43,626 bases of DNA from an uncultured Rhizobium sp. (GTDB lineage: Bacteria; Pseudomonadota; Alphaproteobacteria; Rhizobiales; Rhizobiaceae), in the NCBI GenBank assembly GCA_945952045.1, contig CAMFHE010000041.1, positions 1 through 43,626 of the forward strand, in the 5' to 3' direction. The position numbers and the translations under genes are program-made. This document shows positions 7,958-16,690 of this stretch, one piece after another (positions within the stretch are counted from its first letter, which is position 1; every line of letters starts with the position of its first letter). The notes below the pieces were generated by a model. It had not been told where the DNA came from. It saw only the letters and a list, made by a program, of their open reading frames with translations, and did no database searches.

Positions 7958-8575
7958 ATGACCGCAAAGAACACATGCAGGAATGCCTTTCTGGCCCTTA
8001 CCTTCTTCAGCGTCGCAGCGAGCCAGGCGTCCGCTTCGTCGCCACCGAGCATGGCGATCATCGGCAAGGCCAATCCGCCGATCGGCCATTATGAATTCTG
8101 CAAGACCCATGCGGACGAGTGCAGGCCCTTGCCAGGTGGAGACGCTGGTCCAGCCCTGCTGACCGAGGCCGCGTGGAAGACGCTGCTGCGCGTCAACTAT
8201 GACGTCAACAGCACGATCCAGCCGATGACCGACAAGGAACTCTACGGCGTCGAAGAATTCTGGGCCTATCCGACCACGGCCGGCGATTGCGAGGATTTCG
8301 TCCTCCTCAAGCGCAGACTGCTGATGCAGGAAGGCATGTCCGCTTCCGACCTTTTGATCACGGTCGTGCTGCAGCCGAATGGCGAAGGTCACGCCGTGCT
8401 GACCGTGCGCACCGATCGCGGCGACTTCGTGCTCGACAACATGCGCAACAAGGTCATGCTCTGGTCGGAGACGGAATACACCTACCTCAAGCGCCAGTCC
8501 GCAGCCGATCCTGGCCGTTGGGTCAAGATACAGGATGGCCGCAACACCACCGCCGTCGGCAGCGTCAGCCAGTAG
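7958..8575 (+). CDS. Transglutaminase-like cysteine protease (BTLCP, peptidase C93)
   Basis: Secreted or periplasmic protein of 205 residues in the bacterial transglutaminase-like cysteine proteinase family, of which LapG is the known member. An N-terminal signal peptide ends near ASA-S (about residue 27). The catalytic triad is visible as C111 (GDCEDF), H145 (EGHAVL) and D160 (FVLDN). In the Lap system such proteases are controlled by an inner-membrane c-di-GMP receptor and release adhesins, but no lapD- or lapA-like gene is in this window, so its target is unknown. GGGGAG lies before the ATG. Confidence 0.88.
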   Translation: MTAKNTCRNAFLALTFFSVAASQASASSPPSMAIIGKANPPIGHYEFCKTHADECRPLPGGDAGPALLTEAAWKTLLRVNYDVNSTIQPMTDKELYGVEEFWAYPTTAGDCEDFVLLKRRLLMQEGMSASDLLITVVLQPNGEGHAVLTVRTDRGDFVLDNMRNKVMLWSETEYTYLKRQSAADPGRWVKIQDGRNTTAVGSVSQ

Positions 8576-8718
8576 CCGTCGATCCCGCAATTCCGGAAAG
8601 GGCGTTTGCCAGGTGCCGGAATTGCATTCTCTTTCCACCGGCGCACGGGTGCCAAGCACCGGCGCTGGCCGCTTTCAGGCTCGGTCCGTCCCCGCATCCC
8701 CGTCCTGGACCGACGCCC

Positions 8719-8751
8719 GGAGCCGATCCCGCTGTCCCCGGGATCGGCTCC
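8719..8751 (+). terminator. Hairpin downstream of the BTLCP gene
   Basis: Perfect 12-bp inverted repeat GGAGCCGATCCC/GGGATCGGCTCC with a nine-base loop, followed by only CCTTT. It is about 145 bases after the stop and could terminate the BTLCP transcript, but the T-run is short. Confidence 0.5.
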
Positions 8752-8818
8752 CCTTTCTCGGGATGCGGAAACACGAGACGAATTAACCTTTTGTTAACCA
8801 TGTTGCCCCAGCCTCCTG

Positions 8819-9577
8819 ATGCGAAAGACTCGCCTGAAGGATGCAGCGGCCGTGACCCATCTTGCCAAGCAGCAGCAGGACGAACTGCCGCTCGTCTCGA
8901 CCGCCTTTCTCACCAGGACGGCAATCGCAATCGGCGTGCTTGCCGCGCTGACCGTCGGCATCAGCATTGCCGGGCGCTGGCTCGGCGAACGCATGTCGCT
9001 TGCCGGCCATACCGATAGCACCGAGGCGATCGCGATCGGAATCGGCGAAGACCGCATCACCCTTCCCGCGAATGTCATCCGCTTCGAGCGCCAACGCCGC
9101 TCCGGCCCCGCCGAGCGCGTCGATCTCTATGCGACCTGGCCCGAAATGACCGGATACAGCAAGGACATTCGCAATCGTTTCAGCGATATAAGCCTATCTT
9201 CGGGCCTTCTGTTCATGCAGTTGTCGCAAAGCACGATGTCACGCGACATGTCCGGCCGGCTGGAGCCGATCTACCGCCATCTCTTCGAGGGCGAAGGTCA
9301 GGCCTATGATTACGGTCTGACGCTGCATAAAATGCGCAAGGAAACCGGCTACGGAGACGAGGTATTCTTCACCGCGCCCCGTCCCGGCAAGCCGGATTAC
9401 GTGGTGCGCTGCCTGCTGCCGCGGGTGGCTGAGGAAAGCACGACCGGCGATTGCCAGCGCGATATCCATATCGGGCGCGATTTATCTGTGCTTTATCGCT
9501 TCTCCAGCGCCCATCTTTCCGAATGGCAACACATTGATGACGAAATCGCACGCTTTCTGGAAAAGCGGCTCGATTAG
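8819..9577 (+). CDS. Conserved unknown membrane-anchored protein
   Basis: I do not recognise a family. The 252-residue protein has a short cytoplasmic N terminus, one membrane segment at about 32-52 (TAIAIGVLAALTVGISIAG), and a roughly 195-residue domain expected in the periplasm. That domain has two cysteines (in VVRCLLP and TGDCQRD) that could form a disulfide. Codon use and GC content match the neighbours. It stands alone between two hairpins in the same direction as the BTLCP gene. Confidence 0.72.
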   Translation: MRKTRLKDAAAVTHLAKQQQDELPLVSTAFLTRTAIAIGVLAALTVGISIAGRWLGERMSLAGHTDSTEAIAIGIGEDRITLPANVIRFERQRRSGPAERVDLYATWPEMTGYSKDIRNRFSDISLSSGLLFMQLSQSTMSRDMSGRLEPIYRHLFEGEGQAYDYGLTLHKMRKETGYGDEVFFTAPRPGKPDYVVRCLLPRVAEESTTGDCQRDIHIGRDLSVLYRFSSAHLSEWQHIDDEIARFLEKRLD

Positions 9578-9617
9578 GCATGAACCGGACTTTCCATCCT
9601 GAATTTCATGAAGACCG

Positions 9618-9639
9618 AAGGCGGGGGTGACGCCGCCTT
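9618..9639 (+). terminator. Possible terminator after the anchored unknown gene
   Basis: A 7-bp stem AAGGCGG/CCGCCTT with an eight-base loop lies about 40 bases after the stop codon. No T-run follows, so this is weak evidence. Confidence 0.3.
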
Positions 9640-9790
9640 GTCACACGCCAGACTAAAATTTGAAATGATCCCGAAACATTAGGTTCATCGTAAACAGATT
9701 GGTAACGGGTCGCCGGCTAATGTTCTGGCAACGGTCGCACTGGAGGCGGCGCCCGGACGCGATGAATGATGGAAGTGAAGAGTAAAGAAG

Positions 9791-11263
9791 TTGTCTCAGT
9801 CAACATTGACCGAATACCGCCAGACATCCGGAAAATCGCTGATGACGATCTGTGCAGGCCTGATGGCCGCAGTCCTTTCGACGACTGCCGCCGCACCTGC
9901 CACAGCCGCACCCGTCGATAATCCGAAATATGCCGGAATCGTCGTCGACGCCAAGACGGGGAATGTTCTCTACGGCGAAAACGCCGACAGTCTTCGTTAT
10001 CCGGCCTCCCTCACCAAGATGATGACGCTTTATCTGGTGTTTGAAGCGCTGGAATCCGGTCGCATCACGCTCGATACGCGCGTTCCGGTTTCGGCACGCG
10101 CCGCTGCGGAGCCCCCTTCGAAGCTCGGCCTTCGTCCCGGCGGCTCGTTCACCGTGGAACAGGGCATCCTCGCCCTCGTCACCCGTTCCGCCAACGACGC
10201 CTCGACCGCGCTCGGCGAAATGCTCGGCGGTTCCGAAGCGCGCTTTGCCCAGATGATGACGGCCAAGGCGCGTGCGCTCGGCATGACGCGCACCACCTAT
10301 CGCAATGCCAACGGCCTGCCGAACACCGCGCAGATGACGACGGCCCGCGACCAGGCCCGCCTTGGCATCGCCCTGCGCCAGCATTTCCCGCAATATTACG
10401 GTTTCTTCTCCACCCGCAGCTTCAAGTACGGCAAGCAGGTGATCGGCAATCACAACCGTCTGGTCGGCAACGTCCGTGGCGTTGACGGCATCAAGACCGG
10501 CTATACCCGCGCAGCAGGCTTCAATCTGGTCACATCGGCACAGCTCGAAGGTCAGTCGGTCGTCGGCGTCGTTCTCGGCGGCACGTCGGGCGGTGCCCGC
10601 GATGCACAGATGCGCAAGCTGATCGCCGCCTACCTGCCGAAGGCCTCGCGCAACGGCAAGGGCAAGATGATCGAGGAGCCTGCGGCATCGCAATTCGTTG
10701 CCCGCGCGGCCGAACCCGAGCAGAAGCAAAAGCAGAAGGTGATCGAGCCGGATGCCAAGCCGGTCGTGGCCGCTGCCGTCGCATCCGCATCCAGCCTTCC
10801 CAACGCAGGCCCGGTTCCGGAAGCCCGCTACGAAGAGGCTGTCGAAACCGCTTACGCCGCTCCGACCAAGAAGTCCGCGGCAATCGCCGCAGCCGAAGGC
10901 ACGCTCGAGGCGCAGGCACAGAAGCTGGCCGCCACGCCGGGCTCGGCTGCCGAATATGTTCCCTCCATTGCCGCACCGCGGGTCGATGAGGTCACCACCT
11001 CGTCCACCAAGATTCAGGCCGGCTGGGTCATTCAGATCGGCGTCTCGCCGACCAAGCAGATGGCGCTCGATCTCCTGCAGACGGCGCAACAGAAAGGCGG
11101 CAATGTGTTGCGTTCCGCCACCCCCTTTGCCGTTGCCATCGACAATGGCGGTGCTCAGGTTTACCGCGCCCGCTTCGGCGGTTTCGATAACCAGAAGGTT
11201 GCGATCAACGCCTGCAACCAGCTGAAGCGCAAAGGCATGAATTGCTGGGCCAGCCAGCAGTGA
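9791..11263 (+). CDS. D-alanyl-D-alanine carboxypeptidase (PBP5/6 class) with SPOR domain
   Basis: Peptidase S11 enzyme that trims the terminal D-Ala from peptidoglycan stem peptides in the periplasm. A signal peptide is present (hydrophobic stretch up to ATAA near residue 40). Active-site motifs are S73-L-T-K76, S133-A-N and K235-T-G. Residues about 280-410 form a long Ala/Pro/Lys-rich linker, and residues about 415-490 look like a SPOR domain, which binds denuded glycan at the septum. The S11-SPOR arrangement is common in rhizobia and replaces the usual PBP5 C-terminal anchor. The TTG start at 9791 is uncertain; an ATG at 9842 would shorten the signal peptide and remove its basic residue. 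Confidence 0.9.
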   Translation: MSQSTLTEYRQTSGKSLMTICAGLMAAVLSTTAAAPATAAPVDNPKYAGIVVDAKTGNVLYGENADSLRYPASLTKMMTLYLVFEALESGRITLDTRVPVSARAAAEPPSKLGLRPGGSFTVEQGILALVTRSANDASTALGEMLGGSEARFAQMMTAKARALGMTRTTYRNANGLPNTAQMTTARDQARLGIALRQHFPQYYGFFSTRSFKYGKQVIGNHNRLVGNVRGVDGIKTGYTRAAGFNLVTSAQLEGQSVVGVVLGGTSGGARDAQMRKLIAAYLPKASRNGKGKMIEEPAASQFVARAAEPEQKQKQKVIEPDAKPVVAAAVASASSLPNAGPVPEARYEEAVETAYAAPTKKSAAIAAAEGTLEAQAQKLAATPGSAAEYVPSIAAPRVDEVTTSSTKIQAGWVIQIGVSPTKQMALDLLQTAQQKGGNVLRSATPFAVAIDNGGAQVYRARFGGFDNQKVAINACNQLKRKGMNCWASQQ

Positions 11264-11363
11264 TCGACGACCGACCCGCTTGTCTGCCGCATTTCCATAA
11301 AATGCGGAACATGGGCGGGTCGCGCGCCACACCCTCGAAATGTATTGCGTACGAGGTCGTGAC

Positions 11364-11636
11364 ATGAGCATGAACGAAAACGAAAACGGCTTCCCCGAAG
11401 CCGGAAACGGCAGACGCGGCAAGGGTTCGCGCATGTCGCTCCACCCGATTCACGAAGCGGCCATGCGTATTGCCGATCTGGGCCGGGGCTTTCCGAAATC
11501 ACGCACCAAGGACCTGGTCAGCCTCCTGCTTTCGCATGGCGCGCGTGCCTGGCGCTCATCGCAGCCGCGCGTGAAGATCCATCTCTATATCGGCTCCGAC
11601 CGCAATCGCGCTCCCGTATACCTGCGGATCGAATAG
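11364..11636 (+). CDS. Small conserved-looking unknown protein
   Basis: Unrecognised 90-residue protein. The ATG at 11364 has GAGGT seven bases upstream; an in-frame start at 11340 has none. The N-terminal 25 residues are Asn/Glu/Gly-rich and probably disordered; the rest is basic (AWRSSQPRVKIHLYIG, ending VYLRIE), which could suit nucleic-acid or membrane-surface binding. No signal peptide or membrane helix. It ends in a hairpin-forming stretch (GGGCGT/ACGCCC, 11636-11654) without a T-run. Confidence 0.6.
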   Translation: MSMNENENGFPEAGNGRRGKGSRMSLHPIHEAAMRIADLGRGFPKSRTKDLVSLLLSHGARAWRSSQPRVKIHLYIGSDRNRAPVYLRIE

Positions 11637-11792
11637 GGCGTCTTTCGCACGCCCGCACCTCGACATACGTCGTCCCTGGGCCCATCCCGGGGAGTTGCTA
11701 AACCTCAAAGCATTTGACGATAATGGATTATCTCGTGCGTTCTTGTATGCCCGAGTATGGCGGGTTGGATGCCGCCAATCGAAGCGTGCAGC

Positions 11793-12227
11793 TTACAGCA
11801 ATCCCAGTTCCGACAATTCACGCCGCAGATGATCCGGCAGGTCGGCAGCGTCGCCCATCGTCGACAGGTCGGCGGGTGCATCGTCTGGCTTGAGGTAACG
11901 CCATCCCTGGAAGGCGCGACGCGGCTGCAGCGCCGTTTCGATCACCTCCGGACCCAGCACGAGATCACAGCGCGTAATCCCGTCCTCGCCGGTAAAGCTG
12001 CGGATATCGAGAAGTTTCTGCCGCGCCTGCACCTGGCCCTTGATCACCCAATAGAGCGAACCGCCGTCGAGCAGGGCTTCGGCCTGCTTCGGGATCATGC
12101 GGGTGGTGTGGACCGAATGGGGCTCGAAGCCGGCAGCCATCGCCACCATCGACCGGCGAGACACCCAGTCGCGCAGATCGTCGATCGAATCCGCTCCCAC
12201 GCAGAGTTTCAGAAGATGCAGTGCCAT
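11793..12227 (-). CDS. DUF1489 family protein
   Basis: Cytoplasmic protein of 144 residues of the alphaproteobacterial DUF1489 family (PF07370), whose function is unknown. Family hallmarks are MALHLLKLCVGADSI at the start, the SLYWVIKG block, and QGWRYL. The start at 12227 is chosen because the family begins MALHLLKL; the frame stays open to 12272 without added similarity. It lies 64 bases downstream of sdaA on the same strand and is possibly co-transcribed with it. Confidence 0.82.
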   Translation of the reverse strand: MALHLLKLCVGADSIDDLRDWVSRRSMVAMAAGFEPHSVHTTRMIPKQAEALLDGGSLYWVIKGQVQARQKLLDIRSFTGEDGITRCDLVLGPEVIETALQPRRAFQGWRYLKPDDAPADLSTMGDAADLPDHLRRELSELGLL

Positions 12228-12291
12228 GCGGCTGTTGAATGCCCTTTGCGCGCCGCAGTCAAGCGGCGACACTCATCTTGCACCGGCTATT

Positions 12292-13692
12292 TCAACACTC
12301 GACCACGTTGACGGCGAGGCCGCCGGTCGAGGTTTCCTTGTATTTCTCACTCATGTCGTTGCCCGTCTGGCGCATGGTCTCGATACAGGCATCCAGCGGC
12401 ACGAAATGCTTGCCGTCACCCTTCAGCGCCAGCGATGCGGCCGTCACCGCCTTGACGGCGCCCAGCGCGTTTCGCTCGATGCACGGCACCTGAACGAGGC
12501 CGGCAACGGGATCGCAGGTCATGCCGAGATGATGCTCGAGCGCGATTTCCGCGGCGTTCTCGATCTGCTCCGGCGAACCGCCCATGACAGCCGCCAATCC
12601 GGCCGCGGCCATGGCCGAGGCGGAACCGACTTCGCCCTGACAGCCGACTTCCGCGCCCGAAATCGAGGCATTGTGCTTGATGATCCCGCCCACGGCGGCG
12701 GCCGTCAGCAGATAATCGCGAATACCGTCCTGGTCCCAGTCCTCATGAAAATGCTGGTAGTAGCGTCCGGTCGCCGGAACGACGCCGGCTGCGCCGTTGG
12801 TCGGCGCCGTCACGACGCGCCCGCCAGCGGCATTCTCTTCGTTGACCGCCATCGCGTAGACGCTCAGCCAGTCATTGGCGAGCAGCGGGTTGATGCGGTT
12901 GCTGCGCCATTCCTCCTGCAGCTTGTCATGGATCGAGCGGGCACGACGGCGCACGTTCAAACCACCCGGCATGATGCCTTCGACCTTGAGTCCGCGATCG
13001 ATACAGCCGCTCATCGCTTCCCAGATGCGGTCGAGGCCGGCATTGAGATCGTCACGCGACATCTGCACTTCTTCGTTGGCGCGCTTCATCTGCGCGATGG
13101 TCAGGCCCGAGCGCGCCGCCATGTCGAGCATCTGCTGCGCGGTCGAGAAGGGGTAGGGCACGCGTTGCGTCTCCTGCCCTTTCTTCGATTTGCGCATCGC
13201 CTCCAGTTCCGTATCCGTCACCACGAAGCCGCCGCCGATCGAATAGTAGATGCGCTTCAGAAGCAGGCGGTCGTCGCGATCGAAGGCGGAAAAGCTCATG
13301 CCGTTGGCATGGCCGGGCAAGGGCTGTTTCTTGTCGTAGACAAGATCGGTTTTCGGCTGAAAATGATAGGCGGGGTGGTCGGGCGGCGTAATGCGACCGG
13401 TACGCTCCACCTCCGCGATGATCGCATCCATGTTGTCGGGATCGATGCTGTCGGGGCGCTGTCCCATCAGCCCGAGCACGACTGCCCTGCCCGTGCCATG
13501 GCCAATGCCCGTATGGGCAAGCGAACCGTGCAAACTGACCTTGATCGAGGCAACGGTGGCGCCGGTCGGGCGCGGCCAGTCGTCGGAACGGATCAGATCC
13601 AGAAACCGCACCGCTGCCGACATCGGGCCCATTGTGTGCGAGCTGGACGGTCCAACACCGATCTTGAAGACATCGAATACGGAGAGAAACAT
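12292..13692 (-). CDS. sdaA: L-serine ammonia-lyase, iron-sulfur type
   Basis: Deaminates L-serine to pyruvate and ammonia. The single-chain 466-residue form joins the beta domain (about 1-155, beginning MFLSVFDVFKIGVGPSSSHT) and the catalytic alpha domain (about 185-460). The [4Fe-4S] ligands are C351 (GCQGEVGS), C393 (MTCDPVAG) and C404 (QVPCIERN). The start has GAGG upstream. Together with gcvTHP elsewhere in this window it drains serine and glycine. DUF1489 follows; DUF599 is divergent. Confidence 0.96.
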   Translation of the reverse strand: MFLSVFDVFKIGVGPSSSHTMGPMSAAVRFLDLIRSDDWPRPTGATVASIKVSLHGSLAHTGIGHGTGRAVVLGLMGQRPDSIDPDNMDAIIAEVERTGRITPPDHPAYHFQPKTDLVYDKKQPLPGHANGMSFSAFDRDDRLLLKRIYYSIGGGFVVTDTELEAMRKSKKGQETQRVPYPFSTAQQMLDMAARSGLTIAQMKRANEEVQMSRDDLNAGLDRIWEAMSGCIDRGLKVEGIMPGGLNVRRRARSIHDKLQEEWRSNRINPLLANDWLSVYAMAVNEENAAGGRVVTAPTNGAAGVVPATGRYYQHFHEDWDQDGIRDYLLTAAAVGGIIKHNASISGAEVGCQGEVGSASAMAAAGLAAVMGGSPEQIENAAEIALEHHLGMTCDPVAGLVQVPCIERNALGAVKAVTAASLALKGDGKHFVPLDACIETMRQTGNDMSEKYKETSTGGLAVNVVEC

Positions 13693-13903
13693 GAAACGCC
13701 TCTTGCAGCGGCTGATTTGATTTTGAAGCGAAAGCTACGACACCCATTGCCACGGTCATGGCGAGCAACCGACATCGGCTTTCACCGCCACGACATATCT
13801 ATCGCCCCAACGACATGCGAACAACTGCTTAGCGCCGCCAAACCCTTGCCCGAATCCGCTATCACGGCATATCGTCGTGACAAACCCGGGACATACTCTC
13901 CCC

Positions 13904-14593
13904 ATGCAGATCGTCGACTACATCGCCCTCGCCGTCTTCGGCTTCCTCTGGTTCGGTTACTCCTATGTGGTGGAGCGCACGCGGCTGTTCAACCGCAAGA
14001 GCCTCACGGAAGTGATGAGCGAGCGCCGGCGCAGGTGGATTTACAATTCCCTGAACCGCGACCTGAAGATGATCGACACCCAGATCATGTCCGGTCTCCA
14101 GAACGGCACCGCCTTTTTTGCGTCGGCCTCGATGTTCGCCATCGGCAGCTGCTTTGCGCTGATCGGTGCGACCGACAAGATCGACGCCGTGTTTCGCGAC
14201 CTGCCCTTCGCCTTCCATGGCGGTCGCGCCGCCTTCGAGTTGAAGGTCGGCGGGCTGACGGCGCTGTTCGGTTATGCCTTCTTCAAGTTCGGCTGGTCCT
14301 ATCGCCTGTTCAACTACTGCACCATCCTGTTCGGCGGCCTGCCGATGCTGTCTCAAATCAACGACCGCGCGGAAGCGGAGCATGCGGCAGACCAGGTGGT
14401 GAAAATGAACATCATCGCCGCGAAGAATTTCAACGAAGGGTTGCGCGCCATCTTTCTGTCGATCGGTTATCTCGGCTGGTTCGTGAACGCCTATATTTTC
14501 ATGGCAATGACATTGCTGGTCGTCGTCATCCTGACACGGCGTCAGTTCTTCTCCGATGCGCGTCTTGCGATCTCCGATCCGAATCTGCCTTGA
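13904..14593 (+). CDS. DUF599 family membrane protein
   Basis: Inner-membrane protein of 229 residues of unknown function (PF04654). The N terminus reads MQIVDYIALAVFGFLWFGYS, followed by RRRRWI in a conserved cytoplasmic loop. About four membrane segments are seen (near 5-22, 68-88, 110-130 and 193-218). A GTG at 13877 is also in frame but adds nine unconvincing residues. It is divergent from sdaA. A RIME-type repeat separates it from the next gene, which lies in the same direction. Confidence 0.82.
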   Translation: MQIVDYIALAVFGFLWFGYSYVVERTRLFNRKSLTEVMSERRRRWIYNSLNRDLKMIDTQIMSGLQNGTAFFASASMFAIGSCFALIGATDKIDAVFRDLPFAFHGGRAAFELKVGGLTALFGYAFFKFGWSYRLFNYCTILFGGLPMLSQINDRAEAEHAADQVVKMNIIAAKNFNEGLRAIFLSIGYLGWFVNAYIFMAMTLLVVVILTRRQFFSDARLAISDPNLP

Positions 14594-14632
14594 AAAGACC
14601 GCAACCGTCGCGTCTTGCCCGATTTTCCCGTT

Positions 14633-14736
14633 AGAGCGGTTCCGCTTTTCTCCGAATCATGAAAACGCTCTATCTCTTTGTTTTTACGCATTTCCGGACG
14701 GAAAACAGCTTCGCGCTTGTCCTGGAAATGCTCTAA
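14633..14736. repeat. RIME-type palindromic repeat (complete copy)
   Basis: About 104-base element beginning AGAGCGGTTCCGC and ending GGAAATGCTCTAA, matching the rhizobial intergenic mosaic element type. Internal arms GCATTTCC (14688-14695) and GGAAATGC (14724-14731) form a hairpin, and AGAGCG pairs with CGCTCT in the other half. A degraded copy is at 16691-16739 and a variant at 30853-30950. Confidence 0.78.
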
Positions 14737-14750
14737 GAGGATGATTCCCG

Positions 14751-15698
14751 ATGTCGGCTGTCCCGGAACACACGCCCCGTCTGCGCATCGGAATGCTGGA
14801 CACGGCGCGCGGCGTCGCGCTGATCGCCATGGCGACCTACCATTTTGCCTGGGATCTGGAGTTCTTCCGCTACATCGAGGCGGGAACGACGGCATTCGGC
14901 TGGTGGAAAATGTATGCGCGCGGCATCGCCAGCAGCTTCCTGTTCCTCGTCGGCTTCAGCCTCGTTCTCGCCCATACACCAGCCATTCGCTGGCGGCCGT
15001 TTCTCGTGCGCCTGGCTATGGTCGCCGGCGCGGCACTCGCCATCACCGTCGCCACCGCCTATGCGATGCCGGACGGGATGATCTTCTTCGGCATCCTGCA
15101 TTCCATCGCCGCAGGCAGCCTTGTCGGACTGCTGTTTCTGCGTCTGCCCCCCATCGTCACGCTTTTGGCCGCGGCAGCGGCCCTCGCCGCGCCCTGGTTC
15201 CTGCGCTCCAGCCTGTTCGATACGCCTTTGCTCTGGTGGGTCGGCCTGTCGGAAACGATTCCACGCTCGAACGACTACGTGCCGCTGCTGCCCTGGCTCG
15301 GCCCCGTCCTGATCGGCATCGCCACCGCCAACATCGCCCGCACCAGCGGCCTGCTGGCGCGTCTGGCAAGCGGCCCGCATCGTAACCCGCTGGCCTGGAT
15401 CGGCCGCCACAGCCTTGCCTTCTACCTGATCCACCAGCCGGTGCTGCTCGGCATCGTCTATGTGGCGAGCCTCGTCATCCCAGCACCGATTCTTGCTCCC
15501 GATGCCTATCTGAAATCCTGCATTGCCAGCTGCCAGGCCACTCAAGGGGAAAACTTCTGCACCGCCTTTTGCGGTTGCACGCTGAAAATGCTCACCGAGC
15601 AGAAGCTTTACGAGCCGCTACAGTCTGGCGCAATCCACGCGGCGCAGGATGAGCGCATTCAGACAATCGCGCAGCAATGCACCGCAGGTGCTCAGTGA
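14751..15698 (+). CDS. DUF1624 / heparan-glucosaminide acetyltransferase-like membrane protein with Cys-rich tail
   Basis: Polytopic protein of 315 residues. The N-terminal block LRIGMLDTARGVALIAMATY followed by HFAWDLEFF is the DUF1624 signature (PF07786), a family related to transmembrane acyl-CoA acyltransferases; H31 is the candidate catalytic residue. About eight membrane segments occupy residues 15-245. After these comes a tail of about 65 residues with six cysteines (C257, C261, C270, C274, C276, C310), which I do not recognise from the family core. The tail could bind metal or form disulfides. The acceptor is unknown. The ICMT-like gene starts 14 bases after the stop, so they form an operon. 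Confidence 0.8.
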   Translation: MSAVPEHTPRLRIGMLDTARGVALIAMATYHFAWDLEFFRYIEAGTTAFGWWKMYARGIASSFLFLVGFSLVLAHTPAIRWRPFLVRLAMVAGAALAITVATAYAMPDGMIFFGILHSIAAGSLVGLLFLRLPPIVTLLAAAAALAAPWFLRSSLFDTPLLWWVGLSETIPRSNDYVPLLPWLGPVLIGIATANIARTSGLLARLASGPHRNPLAWIGRHSLAFYLIHQPVLLGIVYVASLVIPAPILAPDAYLKSCIASCQATQGENFCTAFCGCTLKMLTEQKLYEPLQSGAIHAAQDERIQTIAQQCTAGAQ

Positions 15699-15711
15699 CA
15701 GGACGATTCTC

Positions 15712-16185
15712 ATGAATGCCTATAGACTGAAGCCGCTGAATTTTCCCTGGCCGCCATTTCTTTACATGACGGCCATCGTCGCCGCATTCATGTGCCATCG
15801 TGTGGCCGGCATGCCGACGCCCCTTCTCAACGATCAATGGCGATGGATCGCCGGCGTGACGATGATCGCGCTTGCAGTCACCCTCGACATCTGGGCGACC
15901 AAGACACTTCTTGAAAGCTGCACGACGATCCTGCCGCATCGCGGCAGCAGCCACCTCGTCACGCATGGCCCCTACCGCTTCACACGCAACCCGATCTATC
16001 TCGGCTATACCTTGGCGACGATGGGCATCGGGCTGATCACCGGCAATGGCTGGTTCTTCGTCATGGCAACGCTTGCCGCCATTTCGACGACGATGATCGC
16101 CATCCGCCGCGAGGAAATGCACCTTCACGCCCGCTTCGGCATCGAATACGAGCGCTATCGCCGCCGCACGCGACGCTGGGTCTGA
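15712..16185 (+). CDS. Isoprenylcysteine carboxyl methyltransferase-like membrane protein
   Basis: Integral membrane protein of 157 residues in the ICMT/PEMT superfamily. The conserved THGPYRFTRNPIYLGY block and the C-terminal REEMHLHARFG...YERYRRRTRRW pattern form the SAM-binding region, with about four membrane segments. Bacterial members methylate varied small molecules or lipids and the substrate cannot be read here. The start at 15712 has AGGAC upstream. Close spacing to the DUF1624 gene suggests a shared lipid or envelope role. Confidence 0.8.
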   Translation: MNAYRLKPLNFPWPPFLYMTAIVAAFMCHRVAGMPTPLLNDQWRWIAGVTMIALAVTLDIWATKTLLESCTTILPHRGSSHLVTHGPYRFTRNPIYLGYTLATMGIGLITGNGWFFVMATLAAISTTMIAIRREEMHLHARFGIEYERYRRRTRRWV

Positions 16186-16227
16186 GGGGAACGCGGCGCT
16201 CCCGTCAGCCCCTGTTTCAAAAGAAGA

Positions 16228-16614
16228 TCAGGTGCCGACGCCGATTTCGGCCAGGCGCGTGAGGCACGCCTCTTCGATCATGTCGAGATCGGTCAAGGTG
16301 TCATCGATATCCTTGCGCTTGCGGCGCAGTTCATCACGCTTTTCAGCCACGCTTTTCATCAGCAGCGTCAATTCGCTCGCATCGCTCGGCGGCTCCTTGT
16401 GCACGCGAATCAGGTCGCGAATCTCGGCAACCGTCAGCCCGATGCGGCGGCCACGCAGGATTTCCTGCACGAGCCGGCGATCCTCGGCGCGATAGAGCCG
16501 TGTGCGACCGCGGCGGTCCGGCTGGATCAGCCCTTCATCTTCGTAAAAGCGTAATGTGCGCGTCGAGACGTCGAATTCCCGCGTCAGGTCGGTAATGCTG
16601 TAATATTTTTCCAC
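16228..16614 (-). CDS. MerR-family transcriptional regulator
   Basis: DNA-binding regulator of 128 residues. The N-terminal winged helix-turn-helix (about 5-72) begins with YSITDLTREFDVSTRTLRFY and is followed by a dimerisation coiled coil (about 80-115). There is no C-terminal ligand domain and no metal-binding cysteine pair. It resembles LiuR-type regulators of branched-chain acyl-CoA breakdown, but none of those target genes is here. The start is GTG (16612-16614). It is convergent with the ICMT-like gene and 120 bases downstream of mgtE. Confidence 0.86.
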   Translation of the reverse strand: MEKYYSITDLTREFDVSTRTLRFYEDEGLIQPDRRGRTRLYRAEDRRLVQEILRGRRIGLTVAEIRDLIRVHKEPPSDASELTLLMKSVAEKRDELRRKRKDIDDTLTDLDMIEEACLTRLAEIGVGT

Positions 16615-16690
16615 GTGCCACTCGCAATTGCCGGCCCGGCATTGTCACCTGCGCAAAGATGGCCCCGCCCGAGCCGCCCTAGATCTTTCG

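Noticed and set aside
9800..11434. A 544-codon minus-strand frame
   Set aside because: Antisense to the D,D-carboxypeptidase gene, whose active-site motifs are clear; the minus translation shows no motifs.
12097..14634. An 845-codon open plus-strand frame
   Set aside because: It runs antisense to most of sdaA and out of frame through DUF599. The translation is Arg/His-rich with no recognisable domain, as expected of high-GC shadow frames.
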